From JAVBOO01 sp031550435 (GTDB lineage: Bacteria; Bacillota; Clostridia; Lachnospirales; WRAX01): a DNA stretch of 26,738 nucleotides. Below are positions 16,348-24,044 of this stretch, piece after piece. The position numbers and the translations under genes are program-made. The notes beneath the pieces are model-generated. The model saw only the letters and a program-made list of their open reading frames with translations, was not told the origin of the DNA and did no database searches. The stretch is taken from positions 1-26,738 of the forward strand of contig JAVBOO010000030.1 of assembly GCA_031550435.1 (NCBI GenBank). Direction: 5' to 3'. Positions within the stretch are counted from its first letter, which is position 1. Each line of letters opens with the position of its first letter.

Positions 16348-16420
16348 CGCACCTTGCCGGAATCGAACCGGCGGCCTTTCGGTTCGGAGCCGAACGCTCT
16401 ATCCCCTGAGCTAAAGGTGC
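16348..16420 (-). tRNA. tRNA-Arg (anticodon CCG)
   Basis: Full cloverleaf of 73 bases: acceptor GCACCTT/AAGGTGC, D-stem GCTC/GAGC, anticodon stem TTCGG/CCGAA with loop CTCCGAA, T-arm GCCGG-TTCGATT-CCGGC, discriminator G. CCA is not encoded. It reads CGG codons. Confidence 0.95.
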
Positions 16421-16470
16421 AGTCATGTCATTATAAATTAAACCGCAAAATTTCGCAACGGTTTTTATTT

Positions 16471-16592
16471 GGAAGTGTTGAAAATTGCGCACGAAACCCA
16501 CTTTAGTGGGTTGAGCGAGCGGCGCTCTCCATTGAAAAATGATGTTTTTCCATTTTCAATGGAAAGCCGCAAGGCGATTTTTCAACATGCCC
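16471..16592 (+). repeat. Palindromic repeat family, copy B (core 16476-16587)
   Basis: Same plan as copy A: inverted ends TGTTGAAAATTGC and GCGATTTTTCAACA enclosing hairpins 16495-16512 (AACCCAC/GTGGGTT), 16513-16527 (GAGCG/CGCTC) and 16529-16562 (12-bp arms with one bulged A). Its right flank TGCCC overlaps the first base of the GH3 stop codon, so the element abuts the gene end exactly. It lies between that gene and tRNA-Arg. Confidence 0.87.
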
Positions 16593-17863
16593 TATTTGTA
16601 TTTAATTTCCAGTATCCTAAGAACAGATTCGTCTATCCTGTCTATACCGATAGTTCCTTCTTTAACGGCATTAACAACCGAGGCATAGGCCTCTTCAAAA
16701 TTTTGAGGCATCAAAATCATATCGACACCTGCCAAAATAGCCTTTACTGCGGCTTCTCCCGATGAAAAAGCATTTGTTATCGCACCCATATCCATTGCAT
16801 CGGTTATTATTATGCCTTTAAAACCGAGTTCATCTCTCAAAAGGTCCGTCACTATTGTTTTAGACAGTGTTGCAGGCATGTCGTCACCGGTTACATTCGG
16901 CACCGATATATGACCCACCATAACAAACGGAACGCCGTTGTCTATAGCAGCTTTAAACGGCACTGTTTCGACGGCTCTAAGCCTCTTGATATCGTGAGTT
17001 ACAGAAGCGAACCCGTAGTGGCTATCTTGGTTTGTGTCTCCGTGACCGGGGAAGTGCTTAACCGTACCCATTATGCCTTCATCGTTCAAGCCGTTTAAAA
17101 AAGCCACAACCATTTTAGAAACCGTGAGTTCGTCACTGCCAAACGCCCTAGAGCCTATGACGGTATTCGCCGGGTTTGTATTGATATCGGAGTCGGGAGC
17201 GAAGTCAACATTAAAACCAAGCTCAGACAAATATGCGCCTATAGTCGCGCCGCAGGCATACGCTTTTTCCTGCCCGGCTTTCCCGATAGCTTCAGCCGCC
17301 GGTATCTTTTCATAACCGAGCGCTCCGGTCCTGGAAACTAAACCGCCCTCCTCGTCAACCCCGACAAAAAGCGGAATCTTTGAAAGGCTTTTCAGTTCCG
17401 AGATAAAACCCTTCGTTTGCGTTTCGGTCACAATGTTTTCGGAGAAAAGTATATATCCTCCGATATGATTTTCGGTTATCAAGGCAGAGATGTGATCCGT
17501 TAAGCCCGTGATACCGGAACCGTTTGCATCCTTTCTGACCGCGGCAAAAAACATTTGCCCGATTTTTTCCTCCGTCGTCATGCTTTGCAGCACAATCTCA
17601 GCTTCGCTAAGACGAGGAGGCTCATACTCCGTAGTCTCGGGTACATAGGATGAATCCGCCGTATTTGTCGTTTCGTGGAACGAGGGCGTAACAGAAGCCG
17701 TAGGCGCAGATGAAGTCTCAAAACTGTCCGGCATGGCCGTATCGCTGCTATCCATTATACCGCAGCCTGAAAGAGCTATTGTAAATGCAAGCAATATACC
17801 GAGACCACGTCTCGGCATATTGCTTGCTGTCTTATATTTGTATTGGTTAATCAATTCTTTCAT
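16592..17863 (-). CDS. Lipoprotein beta-N-acetylhexosaminidase, GH3 (NagZ-like)
   Basis: A 423-residue GH3 enzyme. The lipobox LSGC puts the lipidated Cys at 34, so it should be anchored outside the membrane. After a Ser/Thr-rich spacer, the domain starts at about 88 (EIVLQSMTTEEKIGQMFF). KHFPGHGDTNQDSH (269-282) is the NagZ-type signature with the histidine used for acid/base catalysis, and Asp355 in IIITDAMDMGAI is the nucleophile. It likely trims N-acetylglucosamine from wall fragments, as NagZ of Bacillus subtilis does outside the cell. The start is uncertain: ATG at 17863 overlaps the preceding gene by 17 bases and suggests coupling; ATG at 17818 (Met16) would also leave a good signal peptide. 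Neither has a strong ribosome binding site. A long hairpin covers codons 13-26. Confidence 0.93.
   Translation of the reverse strand: MKELINQYKYKTASNMPRRGLGILLAFTIALSGCGIMDSSDTAMPDSFETSSAPTASVTPSFHETTNTADSSYVPETTEYEPPRLSEAEIVLQSMTTEEKIGQMFFAAVRKDANGSGITGLTDHISALITENHIGGYILFSENIVTETQTKGFISELKSLSKIPLFVGVDEEGGLVSRTGALGYEKIPAAEAIGKAGQEKAYACGATIGAYLSELGFNVDFAPDSDINTNPANTVIGSRAFGSDELTVSKMVVAFLNGLNDEGIMGTVKHFPGHGDTNQDSHYGFASVTHDIKRLRAVETVPFKAAIDNGVPFVMVGHISVPNVTGDDMPATLSKTIVTDLLRDELGFKGIIITDAMDMGAITNAFSSGEAAVKAILAGVDMILMPQNFEEAYASVVNAVKEGTIGIDRIDESVLRILEIKYK
17787..17827. repeat. 41-bp hairpin in the start region of the GH3 gene
   Basis: Arms 17787-17805 and 17809-17827 are 19 bases each with one mismatch, around CAC. 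It lies in coding sequence for residues 13-26 (ASNMPRRGLGILLA) and covers the alternative start codon at 17818. As RNA it would be a very stable stem. Confidence 0.85.
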
Positions 17864-19211
17864 ATGGGTTATCACTTTTCTTTTTAGACTCCCAATTGCC
17901 GGTTTCTTTGTTGTAATCAGATTCAAGCTCACTTCTCGCGGAATCACCTTCGCTCTTAACATAAGGCTTGCTTTCGTATACTCTCGGAGCAGGCTGATTC
18001 GAAACGGTATTGCGGGAAGCGGCTTGCGGCTGTGGTGTGACATCAGGTTGAATGAGGACCTCGGACTGAGAAATAACAGGAGTTCTGTCCTGTTCGTCGG
18101 TCACAGGCTTCGAAAAATCCGTTTCTAAGCCGGTTTGTCTGTCCACAAACTGATTTTTGCGGTTCTGCCACATTTCAAGCATCGCGTGTTTATCCTTAAA
18201 CGCCGCTCTGTATTCCTTCGCGTTGCCGATAAGTACAGGTAATCTGTTATTTAAGTTAATAATAAACGTTTCGGCCTGCGAGTGGTTTTTGCAGCGTATT
18301 TCAAACTTCTTGAAATCCTTATTGTACATTACGATACTGTAAGTCGTGCCATATCTGGTCGAAACAGCTTTAACAAATGCCCATACCAGCTCGTCTGTTC
18401 TACCCAAGTCCATTCCGCTCAGGCTTACAAAGTAGTTGTTGAGTACAAAACCGCCGACTGCCGATGCAAGAATATTGCTGCCGCCATTTTCATAACCGGT
18501 CTGTATATCTTCTTCAATTTCGGCGGGGTTACCCAAGGCCACCATTTTCCTATATATCTTTGAATTTTTTGGGTTTACAATCTTGAGCAGCGAAAACAGA
18601 GCTGTGAACGCAAAAACTATACCAAGCGGAGCAATTACAAAACCGGGTATCGCCCTGATAGCCAGGGTCTGAGTCATGTCGATCGCAACGGTACTCAGAG
18701 CTGTAGTTCTTACATCTTCTTCTGTCATTTCAAACGTTTCCGCAAGTGATTCGACAAAAGTGTCATACATTCCGTGAGTTGTATCTACAGCATCGCTCAG
18801 CACACCTTCAACAACATAATCCGTTTGGTCAAACATGCTTTCGTCGTTTTGCATGCTGATGGGAAATTCTATCAGTATAATTTTATTTTCCGTAAATGCG
18901 CAGTTAAAGAACGAGACATCGTGATCATATACTCCGTCTCTTGTTTCATAAATTACTATGTCCGCCGTGTAGAGCTCAGGAGCAACAAACTTGACAACCT
19001 TCGGCGTTTGAAAGAAGATAAACCTGTCGTTATACAATTTCTCGGCTTCGTCTGATGATGTAATAACCTTCGGTCCAAACATAACCGCAGACATATACGG
19101 CCAGAAAAATATCCCTGTTAAACCAAGGGCTATAATCATCAATACCAGCGTAACGGCAAACCTTTTGCCCGCAGCTTTTCTAACCGATTTAACTAATACA
19201 TTTGAGTTCAT
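17847..19211 (-). CDS. Two-helix membrane protein of unknown function
   Basis: A 454-residue protein. A basic start leads into a membrane helix (about 18-42, VTLVLMIIALGLTGIFFWPY), then an outer domain of about 150 residues, a second helix (about 190-215, FVIAPLGIVFAFTALFSLL), and a cytoplasmic part with a Pro/Gln/Ser-rich tail from about 370. It is reminiscent of a Firmicutes domain of unknown function, but I do not recognise it with certainty. I chose the ATG at 19211, preceded by GGGAG, eleven bases after the htpG stop; upstream TTG and ATG codons overlap that stop. It ends inside the start of the GH3 gene if that gene begins at 17863. Its place between htpG and the GH3 enzyme suggests an operon with an envelope function, which is inference. 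Confidence 0.85.
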   Translation of the reverse strand: MNSNVLVKSVRKAAGKRFAVTLVLMIIALGLTGIFFWPYMSAVMFGPKVITSSDEAEKLYNDRFIFFQTPKVVKFVAPELYTADIVIYETRDGVYDHDVSFFNCAFTENKIILIEFPISMQNDESMFDQTDYVVEGVLSDAVDTTHGMYDTFVESLAETFEMTEEDVRTTALSTVAIDMTQTLAIRAIPGFVIAPLGIVFAFTALFSLLKIVNPKNSKIYRKMVALGNPAEIEEDIQTGYENGGSNILASAVGGFVLNNYFVSLSGMDLGRTDELVWAFVKAVSTRYGTTYSIVMYNKDFKKFEIRCKNHSQAETFIINLNNRLPVLIGNAKEYRAAFKDKHAMLEMWQNRKNQFVDRQTGLETDFSKPVTDEQDRTPVISQSEVLIQPDVTPQPQAASRNTVSNQPAPRVYESKPYVKSEGDSARSELESDYNKETGNWESKKKSDNPYERID

Positions 19212-19222
19212 ACTCTCTCCCA

Positions 19223-21154
19223 TCAAATTATTCTTTCAAGAAGTTTGTTGCTTCTTTCGATAAAAGCAGTCATCTCATCAACAGAGAGCGGCTTATGCGT
19301 GAGCATTGCCAAATCATAAATATGCTCACAGGCAAGATTCAAGTCCTCCTTCCTGCTCTCGTCCTCTCTCATTTCGAGCACACGCTTTATCAAGCTGTTG
19401 TTTGTGTTAAGCACCAATGTTTCTTCGTCCTCATAAGCCGGCATACCCGGCATACTGCCGAACATAGCGCTCATTTCCTTCATTCTTCTTGATTGTTCGG
19501 ACAGAAGTATTACAGCCGCAACCGATGAATTTTTCAAAGCCTCGGTTTTGTACTTCAGTTTATCGTTTGAAAGAGCTGATTTGAACACTTCGGTTAAGAC
19601 TTCAAGTTCTTTTTTGTCGGTAACGTCTTCGTCCTGCTTGAGAGCCTCCGACAAATCGGCATCTATTCTGGCAAACTTAAAATTGCGTTCATAACCTTCC
19701 ACATAGGACATAAACGGAGCATCAAGCTTTGTTGTCATGAGCACCGTCTCAATGTCTTCATCTCTGAAAAGCTTTATATACTGAGCCTGCTGCTGTTCGT
19801 TTGTTATATAGAATATCTTCGCGTCGGCTTTGCCCTTGTTTTTATCGAGATATTCCGCGCCCGTAAGATATTCTCCTGCGACTGTTTTGTATACAAGGCT
19901 GCCTTTCACCTTCTCGTAAAAATCCTTGTCGCGTATACAGCCGTACTTTATGAACTGGTTGATATCGTCCCAAAACTTATTATACTGTTCCCTGTTTTCG
20001 CTGAAAACCGAGTTCAGCTTGTCGGCAACCTTCTTGGTTATATACTTCGACATCTGTGTTACATAACTGTCGTTTTGCAAAAAGCTTCGAGATACATTCA
20101 GCGGTAAGTCCGGGCAATCTATGCAGCCCTTGAGCAAGAGCAGAAAATCAGGTATCACCTCTTTAATGTTTTCGGCGATAAACACCTGATTGTTAAACAA
20201 TTTTACCTGACCCTCGATTGATTCCAGCTCATGCTTCAATTTCGGGAAATACAAAATTCCTTTAAGTCTGAAAGGATAGTCCATATTCAGGTGTATCCAG
20301 AACAAGGGTTCATTAAAATCAAGGAAAGTGTCACGATAAAACGCTTTATATTCTTCATCTGTGCAGTCTGAAGGTTTTTTAACCCAAAGAGGACTGGTAT
20401 TGTTAATCGGAGACTCTTTGCGAGTATGCTCGTGCTTGCAATCGCAGTCCTCGCCATGCTCGTGGTCATGTTCGCACTCACAAGCTTCGCTTTCTTCGGC
20501 ACTGTCTTCTTTTTTGTTTTCGTCAACAAAATATATCTCTACGGGCAAGAATCCGCAATACTTTTTCAGTATTTCACGAAGCTTAAACTCGTCTAGGAAG
20601 CTGCCTGATTCATCGTTAACATGCAGCTTAACCTCTGTTCCTCTCTCGGTCTTTCTGCTCGAAGATATTTCAAACTCCGTGCTGCCGTCGGACATCCAAT
20701 GAACAGCTTTTGCACCTTCGACAAACGAAAGTGTGTCAATCTCAACTGTAAGCGCGACCATAAAAGCCGAATAGAATCCAAGCCCGAAATGCCCTATTAT
20801 GTCATTTGCCTCAGAGTTCGGCCCTGACTTATACCTTGCCATAAAGTCACTCGCGCCTGAAAAAGCAATCTGGTTGATATACTTCTTTACCTCTTCCGCA
20901 GTCATACCGAGACCGTTATCGGCAACTGTGATCGTCTTTTCTTCTTTATTGAGCCTAAGCTCGATTCTGTATTTTTCATCTCCGATAGACGGAGCCTCTC
21001 CCAGAGAGACGAGTCTCGAGTGCTTTGTTATTGCGTCCGCCGCGTTTGATACAAGCTCTCTGACAAATATATCCGAATCGGAATACAGCCATTTCTTGAT
21101 AATCGGCATAATGTTTTCGCTGTTAATTGATAGACTTCCTTTTTCATTTTGCAT
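19223..21154 (-). CDS. htpG: Molecular chaperone HtpG (bacterial Hsp90) with Cys/His-rich linker
   Basis: A 643-residue Hsp90. The N-terminal ATPase has RELVSNAADA (32-41) with the catalytic Glu33 and Asn37, VADNGLGMT (77-85) with the adenine-binding Asp79, and GHFGLGFYSAF (121-131) as lid motif. Middle and C-terminal domains follow in normal order (FDLNVSRSF-like segment LPLNVSRSFLQND). Bacterial HtpG usually goes from the N to the middle domain with a short joint; here residues about 213-250 form an acidic insert in which positions 225-243 hold four Cys and five His in CxC, HxHxH and HxH patterns. That looks metal-binding. The ATG follows GGAGG at ten-base spacing. It is 50 bases downstream of the ABC-F gene and followed closely by a membrane-protein gene. 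Confidence 0.97.
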   Translation of the reverse strand: MQNEKGSLSINSENIMPIIKKWLYSDSDIFVRELVSNAADAITKHSRLVSLGEAPSIGDEKYRIELRLNKEEKTITVADNGLGMTAEEVKKYINQIAFSGASDFMARYKSGPNSEANDIIGHFGLGFYSAFMVALTVEIDTLSFVEGAKAVHWMSDGSTEFEISSSRKTERGTEVKLHVNDESGSFLDEFKLREILKKYCGFLPVEIYFVDENKKEDSAEESEACECEHDHEHGEDCDCKHEHTRKESPINNTSPLWVKKPSDCTDEEYKAFYRDTFLDFNEPLFWIHLNMDYPFRLKGILYFPKLKHELESIEGQVKLFNNQVFIAENIKEVIPDFLLLLKGCIDCPDLPLNVSRSFLQNDSYVTQMSKYITKKVADKLNSVFSENREQYNKFWDDINQFIKYGCIRDKDFYEKVKGSLVYKTVAGEYLTGAEYLDKNKGKADAKIFYITNEQQQAQYIKLFRDEDIETVLMTTKLDAPFMSYVEGYERNFKFARIDADLSEALKQDEDVTDKKELEVLTEVFKSALSNDKLKYKTEALKNSSVAAVILLSEQSRRMKEMSAMFGSMPGMPAYEDEETLVLNTNNSLIKRVLEMREDESRKEDLNLACEHIYDLAMLTHKPLSVDEMTAFIERSNKLLERII

Positions 21155-21204
21155 TTTGGTACATCCTCCGTATGTTTTTGGTTAACATGCCTTTGAAGCT
21201 TGCG

Positions 21205-23103
21205 CTAGTCCTCTTCGTAAAGCTCCAGCCATTCTGTATACAGCTCGTCGTGTTTTTGCTCAAATTTAGTTTTTTCGCTGAAAATTTCTTTTGAACGAAC
21301 ATGGTTTGTGAAAACCTCTTCAGTTTGCAGCAGTTCGTCACATTCTTTTATTTTTTCTTCAAGAGCTTCTATGTCCGAGAACAATCGTTCCAGCTTTGTC
21401 TGTCTCCTGCGCGCGTTCGACTGGCGTTCTTTTTTCTGTTCGCGTTCTTCTTTCGATGCAGTTACGCTTACGTCCTTCACAGTATCCGCGCGTTCTTGCC
21501 TTCTTCTTTCGCAATAATATTCATAGTCCCCGTCATACGAAACTATTCTGTCTCGGTTTAACTCCAGTATCTTAGATGCAGTGTTGTTAATAAAGTAACG
21601 GTCATGCGAAATATAGAAAACCGTGCCGGCGTAATTTCTGAGCGCTTCTTCGAGTATTTCTTTTGAAAACATGTCAAGATGGTTTGTCGGCTCGTCGAGC
21701 ATCAGGAAATTATATCCCCCGAGCATCAGCTTTGCCAGCGCAACCCTGCCTTTTTCCCCTCCGGAAAGAGCGAAAATCTGCTTGAACACATCGTCCCCGA
21801 AAAAAACAAACGAAGCGAGTACATTTCTTATTTCTAAATCCTTCAACTTGGGATAAGTGTCCGACAGCTCCGCAAAAATAGTTTTGTCTTCGTCAAGCGC
21901 GGCATGCTCCTGGTCATAATAACCTATAGAAACATTCGTGCCCTTCCGCATATAACCCCGGTCGCAGGCAGACATGCCCAAAATCATTTTAAAAAGCGTT
22001 GTCTTTCCGATGCCGTTAGCACCGATAAGCGCGACAATTTCACCGCGCTTTATATCAATGTCCGCGTTTTCAAACAAGACAAAGTCCCCAAAGCTTTTTT
22101 TCATGCCCTCGGCAAAAAAAACGTCATAGCCGCTCATAATCTTCGGTTCCAGCACTATCCGAATTTTCTCCGGCAGCCTTTCGGGTTTGTCGGGTTTATC
22201 CATTTTTGCAAGAAGCTTTTCCCTACTTTCAGCTCGCCTGATAGACTTTTCACGGTTAAACGACCGCAGAAGCTTTATAACCTCTTCCTGGCGCTTAACT
22301 TCTTTCTGTACGTCAAGATAATGCTTAAGCTCGATTTCTCTGTCCGCTTCTTTTTTTAACGCAAAAAATGTATAGTTTCCGTTATATACCTTCGACTTGC
22401 CGTTTTCTATCTCGATGATTTTTGTGCAGGTCTTATCGATAAAATATCTGTCGTGAGACACAACAATTACGCTGCCTTTATAACCTGACAAAAACACATC
22501 TTCGAGCCAGGAAACCGACTCGATATCCAAATGGTTCGTCGGTTCGTCAAGCAGGAGTATATCAGGAGCGCTTAACAAAAGCTTTCCCAGTGATACCCTC
22601 GTCTTTTGCCCGCCGGACAAAATCTTTATTTTCATATCGGCTTCTTCTTTTGAAAAACCCAGACCGGCTATAACCCCTCTTATCCTGCTTTGATATTCAA
22701 ATCCGCCGTTATCTTCAAAATAATGGGTCAGCCTTGAGTATTTTTCAAGAGCGGCCATAAGCTCGTCTCCGTTTAAACCGGACATGAGCTGCTCTGTTTC
22801 TCTCATTCGCGTTTCGGTTTCGACGAGCTCCGAAAAAACAGACAAAAGTTCTTCAGTAATCGTGTTTTCCTGCTCAAGATCTTTCATCTGTGCAAGATAG
22901 CCGAGCTTCGTGTCTTTTTTTACTGTTATTTCTCCGGAGCTTTGAGCCAGCTCCCCGGTGATAATTTTAAGCAGCGTAGTCTTACCTGCGCCGTTAACCC
23001 CGACAAGTGCGGTCTTCTCGCCTTCCTCGACAAGAAAAGTTACATTTTCGAGCACCGTATTAGCCCCGAACTCAATTTTTATATCTTTACAACTCAGTAT
23101 CAT
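21205..23103 (-). CDS. ABC-F family ATPase (YdiF/Uup type)
   Basis: A 632-residue soluble protein with two ABC domains and no membrane segment. Domain one has Walker A GVNGAGKTT (35-43), signature LSGGQKTR and Walker B ILLLDEPTNHLD; domain two has GANGIGKTT, LSGGEKGR and FLMLDEPTNHLD. A charged linker (Lys/Arg/Glu-rich) joins them, and a C-terminal coiled coil ends the protein. ABC-F proteins bind the ribosomal E site and relieve stalling, or in some cases protect against antibiotics; which applies here cannot be told, and the C-terminal coiled coil fits the Uup/YdiF housekeeping group better. I chose the ATG at 23103, with GGGAG before it; an upstream in-frame codon adds 25 unrelated residues. 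A promoter at 23327-23355 would give a leader of about 215 bases that contains repeat copy C. Confidence 0.95.
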   Translation of the reverse strand: MILSCKDIKIEFGANTVLENVTFLVEEGEKTALVGVNGAGKTTLLKIITGELAQSSGEITVKKDTKLGYLAQMKDLEQENTITEELLSVFSELVETETRMRETEQLMSGLNGDELMAALEKYSRLTHYFEDNGGFEYQSRIRGVIAGLGFSKEEADMKIKILSGGQKTRVSLGKLLLSAPDILLLDEPTNHLDIESVSWLEDVFLSGYKGSVIVVSHDRYFIDKTCTKIIEIENGKSKVYNGNYTFFALKKEADREIELKHYLDVQKEVKRQEEVIKLLRSFNREKSIRRAESREKLLAKMDKPDKPERLPEKIRIVLEPKIMSGYDVFFAEGMKKSFGDFVLFENADIDIKRGEIVALIGANGIGKTTLFKMILGMSACDRGYMRKGTNVSIGYYDQEHAALDEDKTIFAELSDTYPKLKDLEIRNVLASFVFFGDDVFKQIFALSGGEKGRVALAKLMLGGYNFLMLDEPTNHLDMFSKEILEEALRNYAGTVFYISHDRYFINNTASKILELNRDRIVSYDGDYEYYCERRRQERADTVKDVSVTASKEEREQKKERQSNARRRQTKLERLFSDIEALEEKIKECDELLQTEEVFTNHVRSKEIFSEKTKFEQKHDELYTEWLELYEED

Positions 23104-23188
23104 GGCAACTCCCAAAACAAGTACAAAACAGCCGAATATATTCCCTGCATACGCATAACCGGCCGATGCGCAACACATTTATTGGGCA

Positions 23189-23325
23189 TGTTGAAAAATT
23201 GCCTAGCGGCTTTCCCTTGAAAACGGAAAAGCACCATTTTTCAAGGGAGAGCGTCGCTCGCTCAGACCAATTCTTAGTCTTCGTATGCAATTTTCAACAC
23301 GTCCTTATAATTTTCAATACTTCCT
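23189..23325 (-). repeat. Palindromic repeat family, copy C (core 23189-23299) with duplicated end
   Basis: Inverse orientation to A and B. Hairpins: 23264-23280 (AGACCAA/TTAGTCT), a GAGCG/CGCTC core around 23249-23263, and 23213-23248 with CCCTTGAAAA/TTTTCAAGGG. Compared with A and B, stem bases changed in pairs (CCATTG/CAATGG becomes CCCTTG/CAAGGG). Beyond the core, 23300-23325 repeats the outer end in degenerate form (read on the minus strand GGAAGTATTGAAAATT next to GGACGTGTTGAAAATT). It lies upstream of the ABC-F gene. Confidence 0.85.
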
Positions 23326-23326
23326 T

Positions 23327-23355
23327 ATTATACATATTTTTAGTAATATGCACAA
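23327..23355 (-). promoter_or_regulatory. Probable promoter of the ABC-F/htpG operon
   Basis: On the minus strand TTGTGC (23355-23350) and TATAAT (23332-23327) are separated by 17 bases. The transcript would begin near 23320 and run through repeat copy C before the ABC-F start. Confidence 0.6.
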
Positions 23356-23378
23356 GTACTAAAATTGCGCCCGCTTCC

Positions 23379-23397
23379 GGCTTGCAGCTTGCAAGCC
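23379..23397. repeat. Small perfect inverted repeat
   Basis: GGCTTGC (23379-23385) and GCAAGCC (23391-23397) around AGCTT, upstream of the ABC-F promoter. There is no T-tract. Role unknown. Confidence 0.4.
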
Positions 23398-23480
23398 TAT
23401 GCCGTTTAAGCCAAAAACCAATTTTATTTACTGTAATTGCCAAACAAAAAACGCACACTACGTTTTTGAATGTTGGGTTT

Positions 23481-23513
23481 CAAAACAAAAACAGCTCCGG
23501 TCGCACCGAAGCT
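23481..23513 (-). terminator. Intrinsic terminator of the Cys-rich membrane protein gene
   Basis: On the minus strand AGCTTCGGT-GCG-ACCGGAGCT forms a 9-bp stem (one G-T pair), followed by GTTTTTGTTTTG. It lies 114 bases after the stop codon of the gene at 23627. Confidence 0.8.
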
Positions 23514-23626
23514 GCTGTGTACGCTTTTTACGCCAAACCGATAGTCCGAACGTTTTAGGACTTCATCTGCTTGATATAACTTTTCTACTCTCTTGATATT
23601 TACGTTTTGAACAGCGTTTCCGAAAA

Positions 23627-23872
23627 TTATTTCTCGAAGTCTTCTTCGTTTGTGTATGCGCAGCCGTTTTCATCGCAGCAGCCCTCTTCTTCGCAGCAGC
23701 CGTCATCGTCGCAACAGCAATCGTCATCATCGAACTCGAATTCATCGCAATCATATTCGCATTCCTTCTTAAAGAAATTGCAAATCGCATAGGCGATTGA
23801 AGCTACAGCGCAAATAATTCCGATAAGCGCAAAAATCGTCAGCCAAATATTTTTTTCTTTACGTCCGTACAT
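23627..23872 (-). CDS. Small membrane protein with acidic, Cys-rich hexapeptide tail
   Basis: An 81-residue protein. After a basic start (MYGRKEKN) comes one membrane helix (about 9-32), then a strongly acidic tail. The tail contains a repeated unit CC-(D/E)3-G: CCDDDGCCEEEGCCDENGC, preceded by DDDDC, giving about a dozen Cys in forty residues. The DNA shows the matching 18-base period. Similar 'short basic head, helix, acidic tail' proteins are common in Clostridia, but the Cys pairs are unusual. I chose the ATG at 23872 because GGGGTG lies just before it; an upstream ATG adds five residues without a site. It is a single-gene unit with a possible promoter (23944-23971) and a terminator. Metal binding is an attractive inference; function is unknown. 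Confidence 0.82.
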   Translation of the reverse strand: MYGRKEKNIWLTIFALIGIICAVASIAYAICNFFKKECEYDCDEFEFDDDDCCCDDDGCCEEEGCCDENGCAYTNEEDFEK

Positions 23873-23943
23873 AGTTACACCCCACATTATTTAGTTATTG
23901 ATTACATTAACACTTAAAGCGCTCTGTTTCCGGGCCTGTCGTC

Positions 23944-23971
23944 ATTTTAAAGTGCTCCGACCCACACTCAA
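23944..23971 (-). promoter_or_regulatory. Possible promoter of the Cys-rich membrane protein gene
   Basis: On the minus strand TTGAGT (23971-23966) and TAAAAT (23949-23944) with a 16-base spacer, about 70 bases upstream of the ATG. Confidence 0.4.
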
Positions 23972-23999
23972 AAGTCACTTGACTTCCACGCGTTTCTTG

Positions 24000-24013
24000 G
24001 GTAAGCGCTTACC
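24000..24013. promoter_or_regulatory. Perfect 14-bp palindrome GGTAAGCGCTTACC, possible operator
   Basis: It lies about 30 bases upstream of the possible promoter for the Cys-rich gene and about 30 bases after the Nudix stop. AAGCGCTT-centred palindromes are typical of LacI-type sites, but no such regulator is in the window. A second half-site-like CAGCGCTTAC lies at about 24035-24044. Confidence 0.4.
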
Positions 24014-24044
24014 TCAATGTGTTTCCGAAAAAAATCAGCGCTTA

